From Leucosporidium creatinivorum (Eukaryota > Basidiomycota > Microbotryomycetes > Leucosporidiales > Leucosporidiaceae): a stretch of 64,000 nt of DNA. The notes under the pieces were generated by a model. It saw nothing but the letters and a program-made list of their open reading frames with translations, did no database searches and was not told the DNA's origin. Location: assembly GCA_001600635.1 (NCBI GenBank), contig BCKL01000008.1:135830-199829 (forward strand), in the 5' to 3' direction. The position numbers and the translations under genes are program-made. This document shows, piece by piece, positions 34,110 to 45,353 of the stretch; within the stretch, counting starts at the first letter, position 1; each line of letters starts with the position of its first letter.

Positions 34110-34583
34110 GGGCGCTGGAAGAGATGGTACAGAAGCTGGGCAGCAGGCAGGACAACGTCGAAGGAAGAGAAAGAGAGCAACGCCAGAGCTCGAGGAAGGC
34201 CCACCGCCTCCATGAGCCTCGCCATCGTTAGATTAGCCAGTTCCTCATCATTTCCGATTCATCTCCCTCCCTCGCCTTGACCTGCTGGCGATCCTGAAGT
34301 AGAGAAAGACGCGTAGGTTCTAGGAACCTCGGATGCTCTGGAGCGAGGTCGGCCTCGACGGATCAGGTTCGCCCTCAGCGCTTGCACCCTACCGCGCAGG
34401 AGTAGGAATCAACACAAAAGGTCGTTACACGACTCGTGGAATCTTGGCGAGGCGAGCCGGCGAGGTCGGTTGGAGGTCTGGTGGAGGTGGCTGGCTCAGG
34501 CGAGATGGCGCCGAGAGGGGCGCGAGTCCAGGAGAAGTGACCTGCGAAGGCATAGCATTCCGTGCGACACAATCCAAGGACCT
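34110..34583. other. Intergenic, promoter of the seven-helix gene
   Basis: Lies between tandem minus-strand genes. It could hold an upstream exon or leader of the seven-helix gene (a hydrophobic-looking frame starts at 34225), but no splice junction convincingly joins it. Confidence 0.35.
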
Positions 34584-36140
34584 CTACTTCCCACTCCCGA
34601 GCGGCGCGCCCAAACCCCGACTCTCTGCCTCCTTGTTCTGCGCCTCAGTCCATGGTGCGCCGTAGCCAGGGGAGGGAAGGCCGGTGTAGCCGTATGGAGG
34701 GTAGCCGTAGCCAAGGTGTTGGAAGTGTGGTGGAGCTGCCGTGGATGGAGAGGCTTGGGGATGATGAGGGAAGGGAGCAGTTGTCGACGGCCGGGCGGGC
34801 AGGAGGGAGAGAGCGACGGAAGAGCCGTAGATGCAGAGACCGAGCGTCAAGACGACGAAAAGCTATCGACAGCAAGGGTCAGCATTCTTGTGCGCCTTCT
34901 GGCGGTCCTCAATATCGCCCACAGAGCGAGGCCAAGCGCCGAGAGAGAAGCTCGACTCACCATCGTCTTGAAGCTGATGACATCCACGAACCCATTCACT
35001 ACCTCAGCAAGCGTCTCTGCGACAACTCGCGTTTTCCCAACCACCACCACTTCCCTCCCCATGCACTCTTCCCAGCCGCTGCACCGGCGCTCCATCGCCG
35101 GGACCCTGGTCTCGGGCTCGCAGCGGTTGTCGACGTAGGCCTTGGCGCACTGCAGGATCTCGGCTCGGAGTTCGATGGTGAGAGAGGCGAGCCGAGCTTG
35201 GATGTCGGCGTAGAGGGTGTAGAGGAAGAGGCAGGAGATGAAGAGGAAGAGGACCGCGAGGAGAGTAAGGGAGCCGAATTGGAGGTATCTGCGTTCGAGG
35301 AGGGATCAGCTGTCGAGGCCGAGCAGAGATAAGACCGACACCAGGTCGAGACTTACCCGAGAAGGGTGTAAGGTGTGTTGCTGTTGAGCCAGCGCTCGGG
35401 CAAGGGGATCGCTGGTCCTCCCTCGCCAGCGTGATGGTGATGGACTTGGAAGCTGAACTCGGAGCCTTGCATCCTACGTCCTCCAAGCATGATGCCCTCC
35501 CCATCTTGATCCTCATCTTCCCCTGTACTCCTTCTCCTCCTCTCCGGGCTTCTGTCCCGCCGTGAAGCTGCTCCAGCGCCTGCTCCACCCTTGCGACGAC
35601 GCGAATCGCCGCCTCCAATCACGGACAGCGCACTAGAAAAAGCCTCCTCCTCCTTCTCGCCGTCCAGCATGCTCTCTTCGCCTGCCGCCTGCTCGGTGTC
35701 GACCTCAGCTCCGCTCAGTCCGAACGCGTCCTTGGGATCGAAGTTTGACGAGTCGAACTCGAGGTGGCCGTCTGGTAGAGTCTCTTCTGATGCGGGAGGA
35801 GGAGCGGCGAAGTGGAAGGGGTTCGTCGTCGCTGTTGCCGAGGGAGGGAAGGAAGGGCGAGGTGGAGTGTCGACGTCCATCGCCTCGTAGTGGGTACCTG
35901 TAGACCTTCGGAGGTCAGCCTACGCTACTCTGCCACAAGATGAAACGTCTGCTGCCCCTACTCACGCTTCTTGGCCCGCTCGCCGTCGTCGTCAGCTGCA
36001 GCGGACGCGGCTGCAAATGGCGAAGCAGGGTACGTCCTCGGCTGCTCCCACTCGAACTGCATGGGCGCCTCAGTCGAGCGCCGAAGAGGTGTAGAAGGTC
36101 CTGCTGCTTTGCTCCCGGGCGGTGGAGGAAAGCGGCGCAT
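34584..36140 (-). CDS. BRL1: Brl1/Brr6-family nuclear envelope protein
   Basis: Four exons. Starts MRRFPPPPGSKAAGPSTPLR at 36140; the in-frame extension upstream begins at TTG. A long disordered N-terminal half (acidic and Ser/Arg-rich) precedes the Brr6/Brl1 core: a membrane helix (LQFGSLTLLAVLFLFISCLF), a perinuclear segment with the four family cysteines in EILQCAKAYVDNRC and MERRCSGWEECMGRE, an amphipathic stretch (TRVVAETLAEVVNGFVDVIS), and a second helix (MLFVVLTLGLCIYGSSVALS). The tail is rich in Pro, Gly and Tyr. In yeasts Brl1 and Brr6 span the nuclear envelope and promote membrane fusion during pore assembly. It lies directly downstream of the Nup98/116 gene on the same strand. Confidence 0.9.
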
Positions 36141-36557
36141 GTGGAGAGAGCGAAAGAAAGGCCCTGGGTTGAGTGACTTGGACAGCAAGCGAGACTCGTG
36201 CCGTAGGGCAGTGACTGCTGTGGAGCGTGAGATACGCTTTTTATAATGATGCGGAGCTGCGAGTGCGATGCGAAAGGCGACAAGAAAGGAAAGGAGGAGA
36301 AGAGCGGAGGGAAAGAGAGCTTGCGAGCGGTTATCTCAGGCGACAAAAGTGTTGCGATCTGTTGCGATACGCGAAGGTGTGCAGAAGAAGAACCATTCTG
36401 TGTTGCAGTGCAACTCTCGGCCACGACCCGTAGCCTCGTATGCCAGGTCTTCTCTCGCTCGGCTGCTCCCTTCGCCGAAGCTGCCCATGGACACATCACG
36501 TAACGAGTTGATTCCAAAGCTACCGCCCTCACCATTAAGCACACCTCGTAACGTAAC
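36141..36557. other. Intergenic between Nup98/116 and Brl1 genes
   Basis: About 400 bases holding the 3' end of the nucleoporin transcript and the leader of the Brl1-type gene. No further gene supported. Confidence 0.45.
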
Positions 36558-39500
36558 CTAATCAAAGTTCTCTACCGCAAAGACCCACGATCCCTCGGCC
36601 TCCTCATAGCTGATGAAGCTCGTCTCGGGCAGCGAGCGCAGGCGCTTGACGTGCTTGTCCAACCTCGGTCCCTCCTTGATGGGCTGCCTCGTCGCCTTGT
36701 CCAACGGCCAGCATCGCTCCAACGTGATGGTCGCGGGGACGTTGAGGCCCTGGCCCGGCCGAGGCTTCGAGTCCATGTCGTCGGGGTAGACGGTGCAGTT
36801 GCGGTCCTCGAAGACGACGATGCCGCCGAGGAGATCCTCGACCGAGTGGAGAGTGGTGAGGTCGACTGGGTCCTGGAAGGCGACCTGGCCATAGCCGACG
36901 CGACCGACGATGAGGTCCTTGACGGCGCGGAGGGAGTGGGCGGGGAGCTTCTTGAGCGAGTCGATGGAAGGGATGGTGTAGTACTCGCCGTGCTTGGGAG
37001 GAGGAGCGTTGTTCGGCCGACGAGGCCAGTCGGAGGAAGAGGAGAGGGGGTCCTTGGGGGTGGTCGAAGTGTGACCCTCGCCGAGGTTGGCGGCGCTGCC
37101 TCCACTCCGCTTGACGGGCGTGTTCTCGGCTCCGCCAAACACCTCGGGCTCGTCTTCTCCACCGCGCTGACTTGACGACGAGGCAAAGAGGTTACTCGAG
37201 CCTCGTGAAGGGAGCTCGGCTTCGGGGTTGAAGGTGACCTTGGCGCGGCCGTTCGTCTTGGGCGCGTCTTTGTCGTTGGGAGGGGCAGGCGAGGGGGAGG
37301 CGCGGCCCTTGCCGAATGGCGACTCGCTCATGGCCTTGCGGTCAATCACGAGCTTCTTGACGCTCGACCTCGAGACGAAGGCGTTGGGGCTCATGGCCGC
37401 CTCGTCGCCGAGGCCGTTGACGAGGCGAAGGGGCGAGCCGCGTCCTCCTGGCGATGCTGGTGCACCCGAGCTGCCTCCTACGCTCGATCCGAAGGACAGC
37501 GGGCTGTTGTTGCCAATCGAGCCGTTGGCCGAAGTGGTCGAAGCGCCAAAGCCTCGCAGCCGAGTGATCTTGGTCGAGGAGCGGTTGACGGGCGTGCCAC
37601 GGAACGAGGTGAAGATGGGCGGCTTCTTCTTCTCCTCGGCGGGGCGACTTGAAGGGCTGGCGGATTGGAAGAGAGGGTTGGAGCCGTAGGCGTTGACATC
37701 GTCGGCGACGGCGTAGGCGGTGGCTTGCTGGGGTTGCGAGGCGGTGGAGAGGTTGCCGCCAAAGGAGGAGCCGAGGCTCTGGCCGAAGAGGGAGGGCTGC
37801 TGCTGCTGTTGCTGTTGGGGTTGTTGCTGCTGGGGTTGTCCGAAGAGGGAAGGGGCAGAGGTCGACTGGCCGAAGAGGCCTCCGGTCGCGGGCGCTGCTG
37901 GCTTGGAGCCGAAGAGACCTCCAGTAGCGCCGAAGGAGGGTGCCGAAGACGTAGCGGGTTGGCCGAAGCCTCCTCCTCCACCGAACAGTCCTCCGCCGGC
38001 CGCTGGCTGGCTCTGGCCGAAAGCTGCGAGAGGGGGACAGGGTCAGCTCGAGCAGAAAAGGGTTCGGCGTAGTAAGTACTCACCAGGAGCTGCTGCTGGC
38101 TGAGCAGGCTGTCCGAAGAGTCCTCCACCGGCTGGAGCAGCAGGCGCGCCGAAACTGAAGGCGGGCTTGGGAGCGGCGTTGGCGGTCGAGGCGGCTCCAA
38201 AGGCGGGTTGTGAAGTGGGAGCAGCGCCGAACAGAGGCTTGGCGGGAGCGGCGCCTGTTGTCAGAGTGAGATTTAGTGGGGGATCGAACAACGAGCGAGA
38301 GCAAGACACACCAAAGCTGAAGGAAGGAGCGGGAGCGGCTTGCGAAGTAGCGGGCTGGCCGAACAGTCCGCCGGCAGGCTGCTGGGCGGGTTGACCGAAG
38401 AGTCCACCCGAAGCAGGTGCCGCCGAAGCGGCTCCAAAGAGACCTCCCGAAGCGGGAGCAGCAGACGCCGCTGGCTGTCCGAACGAGAAGCCTCCCGCCG
38501 CTGGTGCAGCAGAAGCCGCCGGCTGGCCGAATCCTCCGAACGCGGGTGCTGCAGAGGTAGCAGGTTGGCCGAAGGTGTTGGTGGGCTTGGCGGCGCCGAA
38601 GAGTCCTCCTCCTGCGGCAGGCTGGCTCGTAGCGCCGAAGAGGCCAGTCGAGGCGGGCTGAGCAGGCTGTCCGAACGCGCCAGTACCTCCTCCTCCTCCG
38701 AAAAGACCTCCAGACTGCTGAGCGGGAGCGCCGAAGCCTCCAGCAGCAGGCGCGGTCTGGCCAAAGGCCGGCGTCGAGCTGGCGCCGAAGAGTCCTCCAG
38801 AGGGAGCGGCGGGCTGACCAAAGGCGGGAGTAGAGGTCGAGGCGCCGAATCCTCCACCGAAAGTAGGTGCAGAGCCAGCGGTAGGGACCTTGCGGTTGGC
38901 CTGGTAGTCTTGAAGGCGGAGCTCCTGCGCGATGGAGAGAGGAAGGTCAGCCGAGCTCAGACCGAGCCGGCGAAGGGATAGGACGTACCTCGAACGAGTA
39001 GTTGGCGTATTGAGGCATGCAGCAGATGCTCTGGAACGAGTGAGGGGTCTGGTTGGGAGGATCGGGCTTGCCCTCCTCCTTCGGCGGCTCCATCACCGTC
39101 GTGGCTTGGTAGGGAGCGACGGCGGTTCCCGTTCCCTGAGCAGCAGCGGGTTGTCCAAATCCTCCTCCTGTGTAATTTCGAGACGTCAGCTGTCAGCTCC
39201 ACAGCCGCTAGAAAGAGCAGCAGACTCACCTCCGCCAAACATTCCCCCTCCAGCAGCGGGCGCCGGCGTCGCGGGCTGCCCGAATCCACCAAAGGTCGTC
39301 GTGGGCTTGGGAGCTCCAAACAATCCCCCCGAAGCAGGAGCAGCGCTCGTCTGAGGTGCGCCGAAAGCCGAGGTGCCTCCGCCTGCAGGGTCGAACCCCG
39401 TCTCGTTAGCTCGTCGTCGCATCGTCTCGCAGGCCAGCGCATCTCACCTCCAAACGAGAATCCAGTACTAGGAGCAGGTGTACTCGCTGCTCCACCAAAC

Positions 39501-40070
39501 AGTCCTCCTCCGGTGGCAGGAGCGCCAAACGTGGGAGCAGAGGTCGACGCGCCAAACGCTGGGGTCGAAGTCGCTGCTGCACCTCCAAAGGCGCCTAGTC
39601 GGACGGCAGGGGTCGCACGAGAGGGCCGCATGGGAAGGGAGTGAAGGGAAAGAGGTAGAGAGTGCGGGCGAGGGTTGTAACGAATGAGAGCGAGTCAGCA
39701 ACTGGCTCATTAGAGCTCAGTCGAGTTCGTCTGAGTCGCAGCCGGCGATCCTCGAGAGGCATACCGAGTCACGAATCAAGTGGGAGATGCTTACCGAATC
39801 CTGTAGGCTGAGCGGGCTGAGCTTGGCCAAAGGCGGGAGTCGCCTGTTGTGCGCCAAAGGCTGAGAAGGCAGGAGGAGGTCGCGCGGTCAGCTAGCTGTA
39901 GCGAATGCGAAGGGTTGCTGGTGGCCTGTGGGCTGATATGAGAGCTCACTGCTACCACCGAATCCTCCTCCACCGCCAAAGAGTCCGCCTCCCTGCTGCT
40001 GCTGGGCAGGCTGCTGCTGCTGTTGTTGCTGGCCAAAGCCTCCGAATCCACCACCGCTGGAGCCGAACAT
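36558..40070 (-). CDS. NUP116: GLFG nucleoporin of the Nup98/Nup116 type
   Basis: About eight exons. Starts MFGSSGGGFGGFGQQQQQQQ at 40070. The long FG domain has dozens of GLFG, FGQPA and SFGQ repeats, interrupted by a Gle2-binding GLEBS-like segment (TTVMEPPKEEGKPDPPNQTP continuing to SICCMPQYANYSFEEL, then LQDYQANRKVPTAGSAPTFG). A polyQ patch follows, then NPLF and KKLVIDRKA motifs. The C-terminal autoproteolytic-type domain runs from EYYTIPSIDSLKKLPAHSL to SWVFAVENFD. The protein stops where Nup98 and Nup145 are cut (HF/S), so there is no Nup96-like part, as in yeast Nup100/Nup116; the catalytic His is replaced by Asn. It forms the permeability barrier and binds the mRNA export factor Gle2/Rae1. 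One intron (about 39595-39793) is near 200 nt. Confidence 0.95.
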
Positions 40071-40641
40071 GGTTTGTGTAGTTGTGGGAGAACGGCTGTG
40101 CTATTCGAAGGGAAGAAGGTCGGGACGAGCTGTCGAGAGCGACGGCGAGAGCGAGTCGCAATCGAGGTCGAAGGAGGGAGGGGAGAGGGTGACGGCCCTG
40201 TTGTTAGGGTGTTACGCGAGGATGTAGTAGAGCAGACGTCCCCTTTGTGCGAGTATGTAGGCCACTAGCCAGCGACGAGAACAGCGGCGGTGAGGAAGCG
40301 AACGAGCGAGGTGAAGGTGGGAGGGAGGGCTGGGCTCTCGAGAGCTTTGCTCGACTCGACTCGGCGACCACAGGCGAGATGGGCGATTCGCTTCCTCAAC
40401 TTTATGTAGCTCTGGCGCCTCTTGCCTTAGCGATACAACTCCAGTGCATTTGCTGGCCCACTGCCTCTCAATCTCACCCTCTCCGCTCACGTCTCGGTCG
40501 AAATCTCTCTGCTCGGCGGACATCGAAAAGGGCTAATCTATTCGATACACAGGACAACACACCACCAGAAACCCGACAGAAGACCCATAAATAAACTGAC
40601 CCGAACACCCCAGACGGAGAGACCCCTAGAGAACCTTTATA
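40071..40641. other. Intergenic, nucleoporin promoter
   Basis: Holds the leader of the nucleoporin gene and, at the right, the 3' UTR of the phosphodiesterase gene (a relatively A-rich segment near 40550-40600). No gene supported. Confidence 0.45.
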
Positions 40642-43600
40642 TCAACACCACGACTCGAAACCTTGCTCGCCGAACCCTCCTTGCCTTGATCGATTCGTCA
40701 TGACGCTGGTGAGCTCATGGGGATGCGAGCGGGCCTGTAGGGACATCAGAGAGTCAGCTACACGTTTGAAGAAGACACAGAAGCGCAATCAAACTCACAT
40801 GAAGGGGTACGGCGGCCAAACGCTCGGATCGTCCTCCTCCAACTCCGGCTCATCATCATAAAGCTCCTCCTCTTGCTCGTCCCTCTGAATCCCCGCCAGC
40901 GCCATGCCCAAGCTCCCCCTCCTCGCATTCTCCTTCTTGGAGCACACCTCGCACATGGCCGTAGCGGTATGGCAAGCGCCTCCGCAGATGCTCTTCTGGC
41001 TCGCCGTGAAGGGGTCCATCATCCCGCCTGCTGTGCCATAGCGCGGGGGAGTGAAGGCTGAGAGGGCGTCCGAGAGGGATGCGGGAGTGGAGATGGAGAA
41101 GGAGGAGGCCGTGCCCGTGGCTGCAGAGGAGACGGAGCCAGGGAAGGAAGGCGAGAGCGGGGAGGCGTTGGTCGAGGTGGAGGAGCCGCCAGAGTGGTTC
41201 CGACCGTGATGCCGCCGGTTGATGGACCCGTAGGAGTGCGCTTGTGGTGCCGTTGGTCGTGGCGCCGAGATGGGTTGAGGAACGGGGACCGGCTTGACCG
41301 TCACGAGCGAGGCCGAGAGGCCTGCTGGAGGGGTGAGCTCGTGGGAGGGGACGGGCGTGTTGGGCGCGACGGTGTTGCGTGACTCGTCGTCCTCGTCGTT
41401 GACGTTCGAGTTGCGCGAGGCTGACCGACCGGTAGGCGCAGGCGAGAGGCGGAAGCTGGACTGGTCGACTGGGCGCGAGAAGGCCTCGTCGGTTTGCAGC
41501 GAGATGGCCTCCCAGGCTATCCGTCCATCACGGAGCTTCTCGGCGAAATCGGCGAATTCTGTTGCGGAGCGAACGGGAGTCAGCGGTCGGCGAGGGAGAG
41601 CGCGAGGGTTAAGAAAGCTCACCATCGACGACACCAGCCATGGCGTTGAAGAGCGGCTTGGCGAAGAGGTCGATAAAGCCAACCTGACTCTTTGCCTGCC
41701 CCTTCTTGTCGGCGGGATCGAGCGTCATCACCGAGACGGGGAGGCCAAACTCGGTCTCGATGGCGGCCTGGACGGTCCACTCCTCGAGGAGGGCGGTCGA
41801 CCATGCACGCGAGATGCGATGAGGACGGGTCTATGGCAGTCGAGGGAGAAGTCAGCGGAAACCCTTCGAACAGCCGGGCAAAGCAGAACGCACAGGGTTG
41901 CTGATATCGGCGCACTTCATCAATCCCGAGCAGAGCAGCAACCGATCCGCCTCAATAGTAGCGGACGACAATCCCCTCCTCTCGCCAAACCTCCTCCCCA
42001 GCTCCGTCAACTGCGTCACGAACGCGAAATGTCGACTCATATCGGTCGCGAGGATGGACGCCTCGAGCACCTTGCGGAACGAGGTGGCTTGGTCGCCGAG
42101 GTGGCCGAAATCGCCGCCGAGGAGGTAGTCAAAGTTGTGTCGACGGAGCATGTGGATGAGGGTGACGGTGTGGAAGTTCTCGAGGACGGATTTGTCCTCG
42201 TAGACTTGGGCGACGGGGGTGCGAGCGTTGACCTGTGTTCCGAAGCGAGGGGGTCAGCTGCTGAGCTCTGGAGGTCAACAAAGCGACTACTCACCATGTA
42301 GGCGTTACTGAGTCCAGGGTGTCCCACATCGTGCCCAATCGCAGCGACCATGAGGGCAAAGACGTCCATCGGCCGCAGCAGCTCGCCCATCCCTCCTTCC
42401 TCGACCGCTCGGTTTCTCCTCCACTTGCGCCTCCCTTCGCCGAGATTGGGGTCGTAGTCGTCCTCGCAGAGTAGGTATAGCGGAGGGGCGAGACCCATGC
42501 GGACGAGGAAGGAGTAGCAGGCTTGGGTCACGTCGGCGGCGTGCGAGAAGTTGTGGTAGCCGTTGCGAGCGTGGTAGGCCGAGCGAAGGGAAAGGAGGAG
42601 CATCTTGAATTGGCCTGCGAGAGAGAACGAAAGGGTCAGCATTATGAACGCCGAGAGAGCAGAGACGAGAAGAGCGACGAACCGAGGTCGAACTGAACTC
42701 CCTCCATGTTGCGCACGCTCTCAAAGATGATGCCCACACAGCTCAACAGCTCGTCCGAGGTGTAGCTCATGGCGTTGAAGGTCCAGGACTGGAGGTTGTT
42801 GATAAGCTTGAAGCGTTTAGCCTCCGAGAGAACGGGGAAGGCGGGAGCCGAGGGGACGACGTTGGTGAGCGAGGGGAGGGCGGCCAGGGAAGGCTCGTAA
42901 GGAGGGGAAGTGGAAGGGAGGGAGCCGGCCATGCTGAAAGACATGGACTCTGCCGAGACGGACGTGTTGCGAGAGGGGACGGGAGAGGTGGAGGGGGAGC
43001 CTGGAATGGCGGCGAGGTGGGCAGGAGCGTCCGAGTCGTCTTCGCTGGGAGCCAGCTCGCCAGTCGGTTTTGGTGGGTCCGCGCAGAGGGAGAGGGAATG
43101 GGCGAGGAGCGAAGCGAGATGCCGGCCGAGTCTATGGGAGCGCAGAAAGTCAGCGCCGAGATGAGAGAGCGAAGCAAAGCGAGAGCAGCTCACAGTCGGT
43201 CCTTGCCTCCCTTGGCGCCTGCTCCTACGAGTCCAATCTCCTTATCTCCCGCATCTGGTCCTACAGCCTCGCGCACCCGCTTGCTCAGCGTGCTCACGCC
43301 GTTCAAGCGATGAGTGCCGAGTCCTAGCACTCCGACATCGACGCTCCGCCGCCTGGAGAAGTCGGGCTGGTGTACGTTGAGGAAGTGGTTGCTGGAAGCG
43401 CCTGCTGCTGGTTGATTGGGGTTGACAAAGTTGGAGAAGAAGGGAACCGAGTGTGCGGTCGAAGCGGCGGGAGATCGGAGAGGGGAGGAGGTGCCGCCCT
43501 GGAGAGATGCTCGTCGCGAGCCTGGCGAGTTGGGCGCTACGTCTCCATTGCTGAGCGCTCTCGAGTGAGAGCGTGAACGGCCTTGAGCCGCTCCCGCCGA

Positions 43601-43942
43601 GTTCTTGCGCGGGCTGACGGGGGAGGAAGAGGACGAGTTCGAGTGGTTGGAGGCAGCGCGTCCTGGCGAGATGGCGCCGCCTTTGTTGAACGGTGAGATG
43701 AACTGAACCCCTCCCTGACTGTGGTTCTGGCTGCCCGACATGCTCCCTGGTACAGTAGCCGTCGAGCTGCTATGACCAGCGTCACACGAGGCGGAGGCGG
43801 CTGCTGCTGCTCTGAGCGACGAGCGACGAAGGTTGGCCGGCAAGGGGATCGAGTTGTTGGAGGGGAGAGGGTGCAGAGGGGTCGTGGCGAAGACGGGGGT
43901 AGCTCCACTAGTAGAAGCGAATGGGTTGACAAAGAAGGACAT
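40642..43942 (-). CDS. PDE2: Class I 3',5'-cyclic nucleotide phosphodiesterase (PDE2-like)
   Basis: Hydrolyses cAMP (probably) to 5'-AMP. Seven exons with introns near 40737-40798, 41559-41621, 41832-41892, 42233-42295, 42615-42682 and 43134-43193. Starts MSFFVNPFASTSGATPVFAT at 43942; a GTG-led extension is rejected. The N-terminal 250 residues are Ser-rich and disordered. The catalytic HD domain shows YHNFSHAADVTQACY, HDVGHPGLSNAYM (HD-x2-H-x4-N metal site), LENFHTVTLIHMLRRHNFDY, ILATDMSRHFAFVTQL and LMKCADISNP. A Ser/Thr-rich tail with a CxxC-type cluster (CGGACHTATAMCEVCSKK) follows, an addition not typical of yeast Pde2. The intron with donor at 42682 begins GTTCGT. It would lower PKA signalling by removing cAMP. 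Confidence 0.92.
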
Positions 43943-45353
43943 GTTGCTGCCCCCCTGCTGGCCTGTAGCCTTAGTCGAAGAGCGAGAGCTGAGAGAGACG
44001 AGAGACACAAGCCAAGGTTCGAGGCGAGAGCTGCGCTTAGAGAGAGAGAGAGAGGAGGGAGAGAGAGGGTGCTGCTTCTGTAGGGTGTTGGAGATTGGTA
44101 AGAGGAAGAAGCCCCTTCGCCTTGAGGGCTATCAAAGACGTCGGACGAAAGAAGCGAGAGAGCGAACAAGGAGATGGCGAGCGCTTCGCTTCACGCTCGT
44201 TCGCCTTGCCTGAGAGGGCCACTTCGAGGCGATGTGAGATGGCTGAGCCCGACTGGCCTTTCAACTCGGTTCCTCTCTTTTCAACTTTCAAGGCTCGGAA
44301 GGGAACAGCCAGGTTCTACGCTCGCCTCTCGACACGGAATAGGTGAAGGCCCGCCTTCCTAAACCGTCGACGAGGGGCCTCGGCGAGCTGCTTACCCGGC
44401 TCCCTCCTCCCTCTGCATGGCATAAACCCACTCCACCCTGGGCTTAGTTGACATCAGCAAACCTCACTCCCCGCCCCCGCTCCACCGAAGCTATCCTCCT
44501 TGCATCTCTCGCCCGAACAAGCCCAGCGCCGAGCCGTCGCTCCTTTGCTGCGCCGAAGGCTCATCAACTTGATTAGCAGCTTGCCAATCCACAGGACCAC
44601 AATCAATCTCCAAATTGCTTGAGGAGCTACACGAGAGCGCGAAGCGAGCAGTCTAGCACCGCGGGAACACGGGCGAAAGTGGTCTCCCGGAGCTCCCTCG
44701 CGTCGCGAGCGGCAAGGCCACGAGCAGAGGAGCAAGGCTCCAAGCTTGGACTTGGTCATTTAGCAAGCGCAACATGCTACGTACATCCTTCCTCTCCCGC
44801 TCCTCGCTTGGCATCTCTGTGTACTACTCGACTCGGCAGGCGAGAGAAACGGCTCGGGCAGTCATCGCCGAAGGGAGGGATTCGACTCGGCGACCCATCT
44901 GCTTTTGTTCCCTCCTCCGACCATCTCCGCCCGCCGGCATTCATTGATCTTCAAGTGATCTACACTACAAGGGTAGCCATGGCATGGGTGCAAGCCGAGC
45001 GAAGCATCTCCGCCGAGCCAGGCATTAGCGCCAGAGAGGCTACGAGCCGACCAAGGACGGCCGAAGCAGCACCCAAGGTCGGTCGTAAAGCACTGAAACA
45101 CCACGCGACCCTTCTATCTTGATTGAAACAGTCCCAAGCATGCCCACCTACATCCTGTCTTCCCCTCTCTTCCTCCCTGGGAAGGCACTTCGGACCAGCC
45201 CCCTCCTCGTTCGCTCAGAAAGGCCGGCTATCTCGACGAGGAAGGGGAAGCTCGCCTTCTGTATTCCATCAACGCTAAGCCTCTTCGGCCGAGTCACCGT
45301 GTCGTGTTCCATTCCATCCACCCTGCTTCAGACCCAAAGCCGGCGAGCTAGCC
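43943..45353. other. Intergenic region, phosphodiesterase promoter and leader
   Basis: About 1.4 kb. Next to the phosphodiesterase ATG, the minus strand is CT-rich up to about 44080, with a possible 5' UTR intron ending just before the ATG. The rest shows no supported gene. Copies of CGCCGA and TCGGCG occur throughout (for example near 44527, 44830, 45016). Confidence 0.4.

Noticed and set aside
34110-34225. Upstream exon of the seven-helix gene starting at 34225
   Set aside because: The frame is different from that of the first supported exon and no donor-acceptor pair joins them.
37795-37840. CTG/TTG microsatellite as a separate repeat locus
   Set aside because: It is the coding polyglutamine stretch of the nucleoporin.
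39380-39450. tRNA-like GGGTTCGA-type sequence near 39390
   Set aside because: It lies in a nucleoporin intron and no cloverleaf can be folded around it.
41294-42301. 335-codon plus-strand frame
   Set aside because: Antisense to the phosphodiesterase catalytic exons, which carry the conserved metal-binding motifs.
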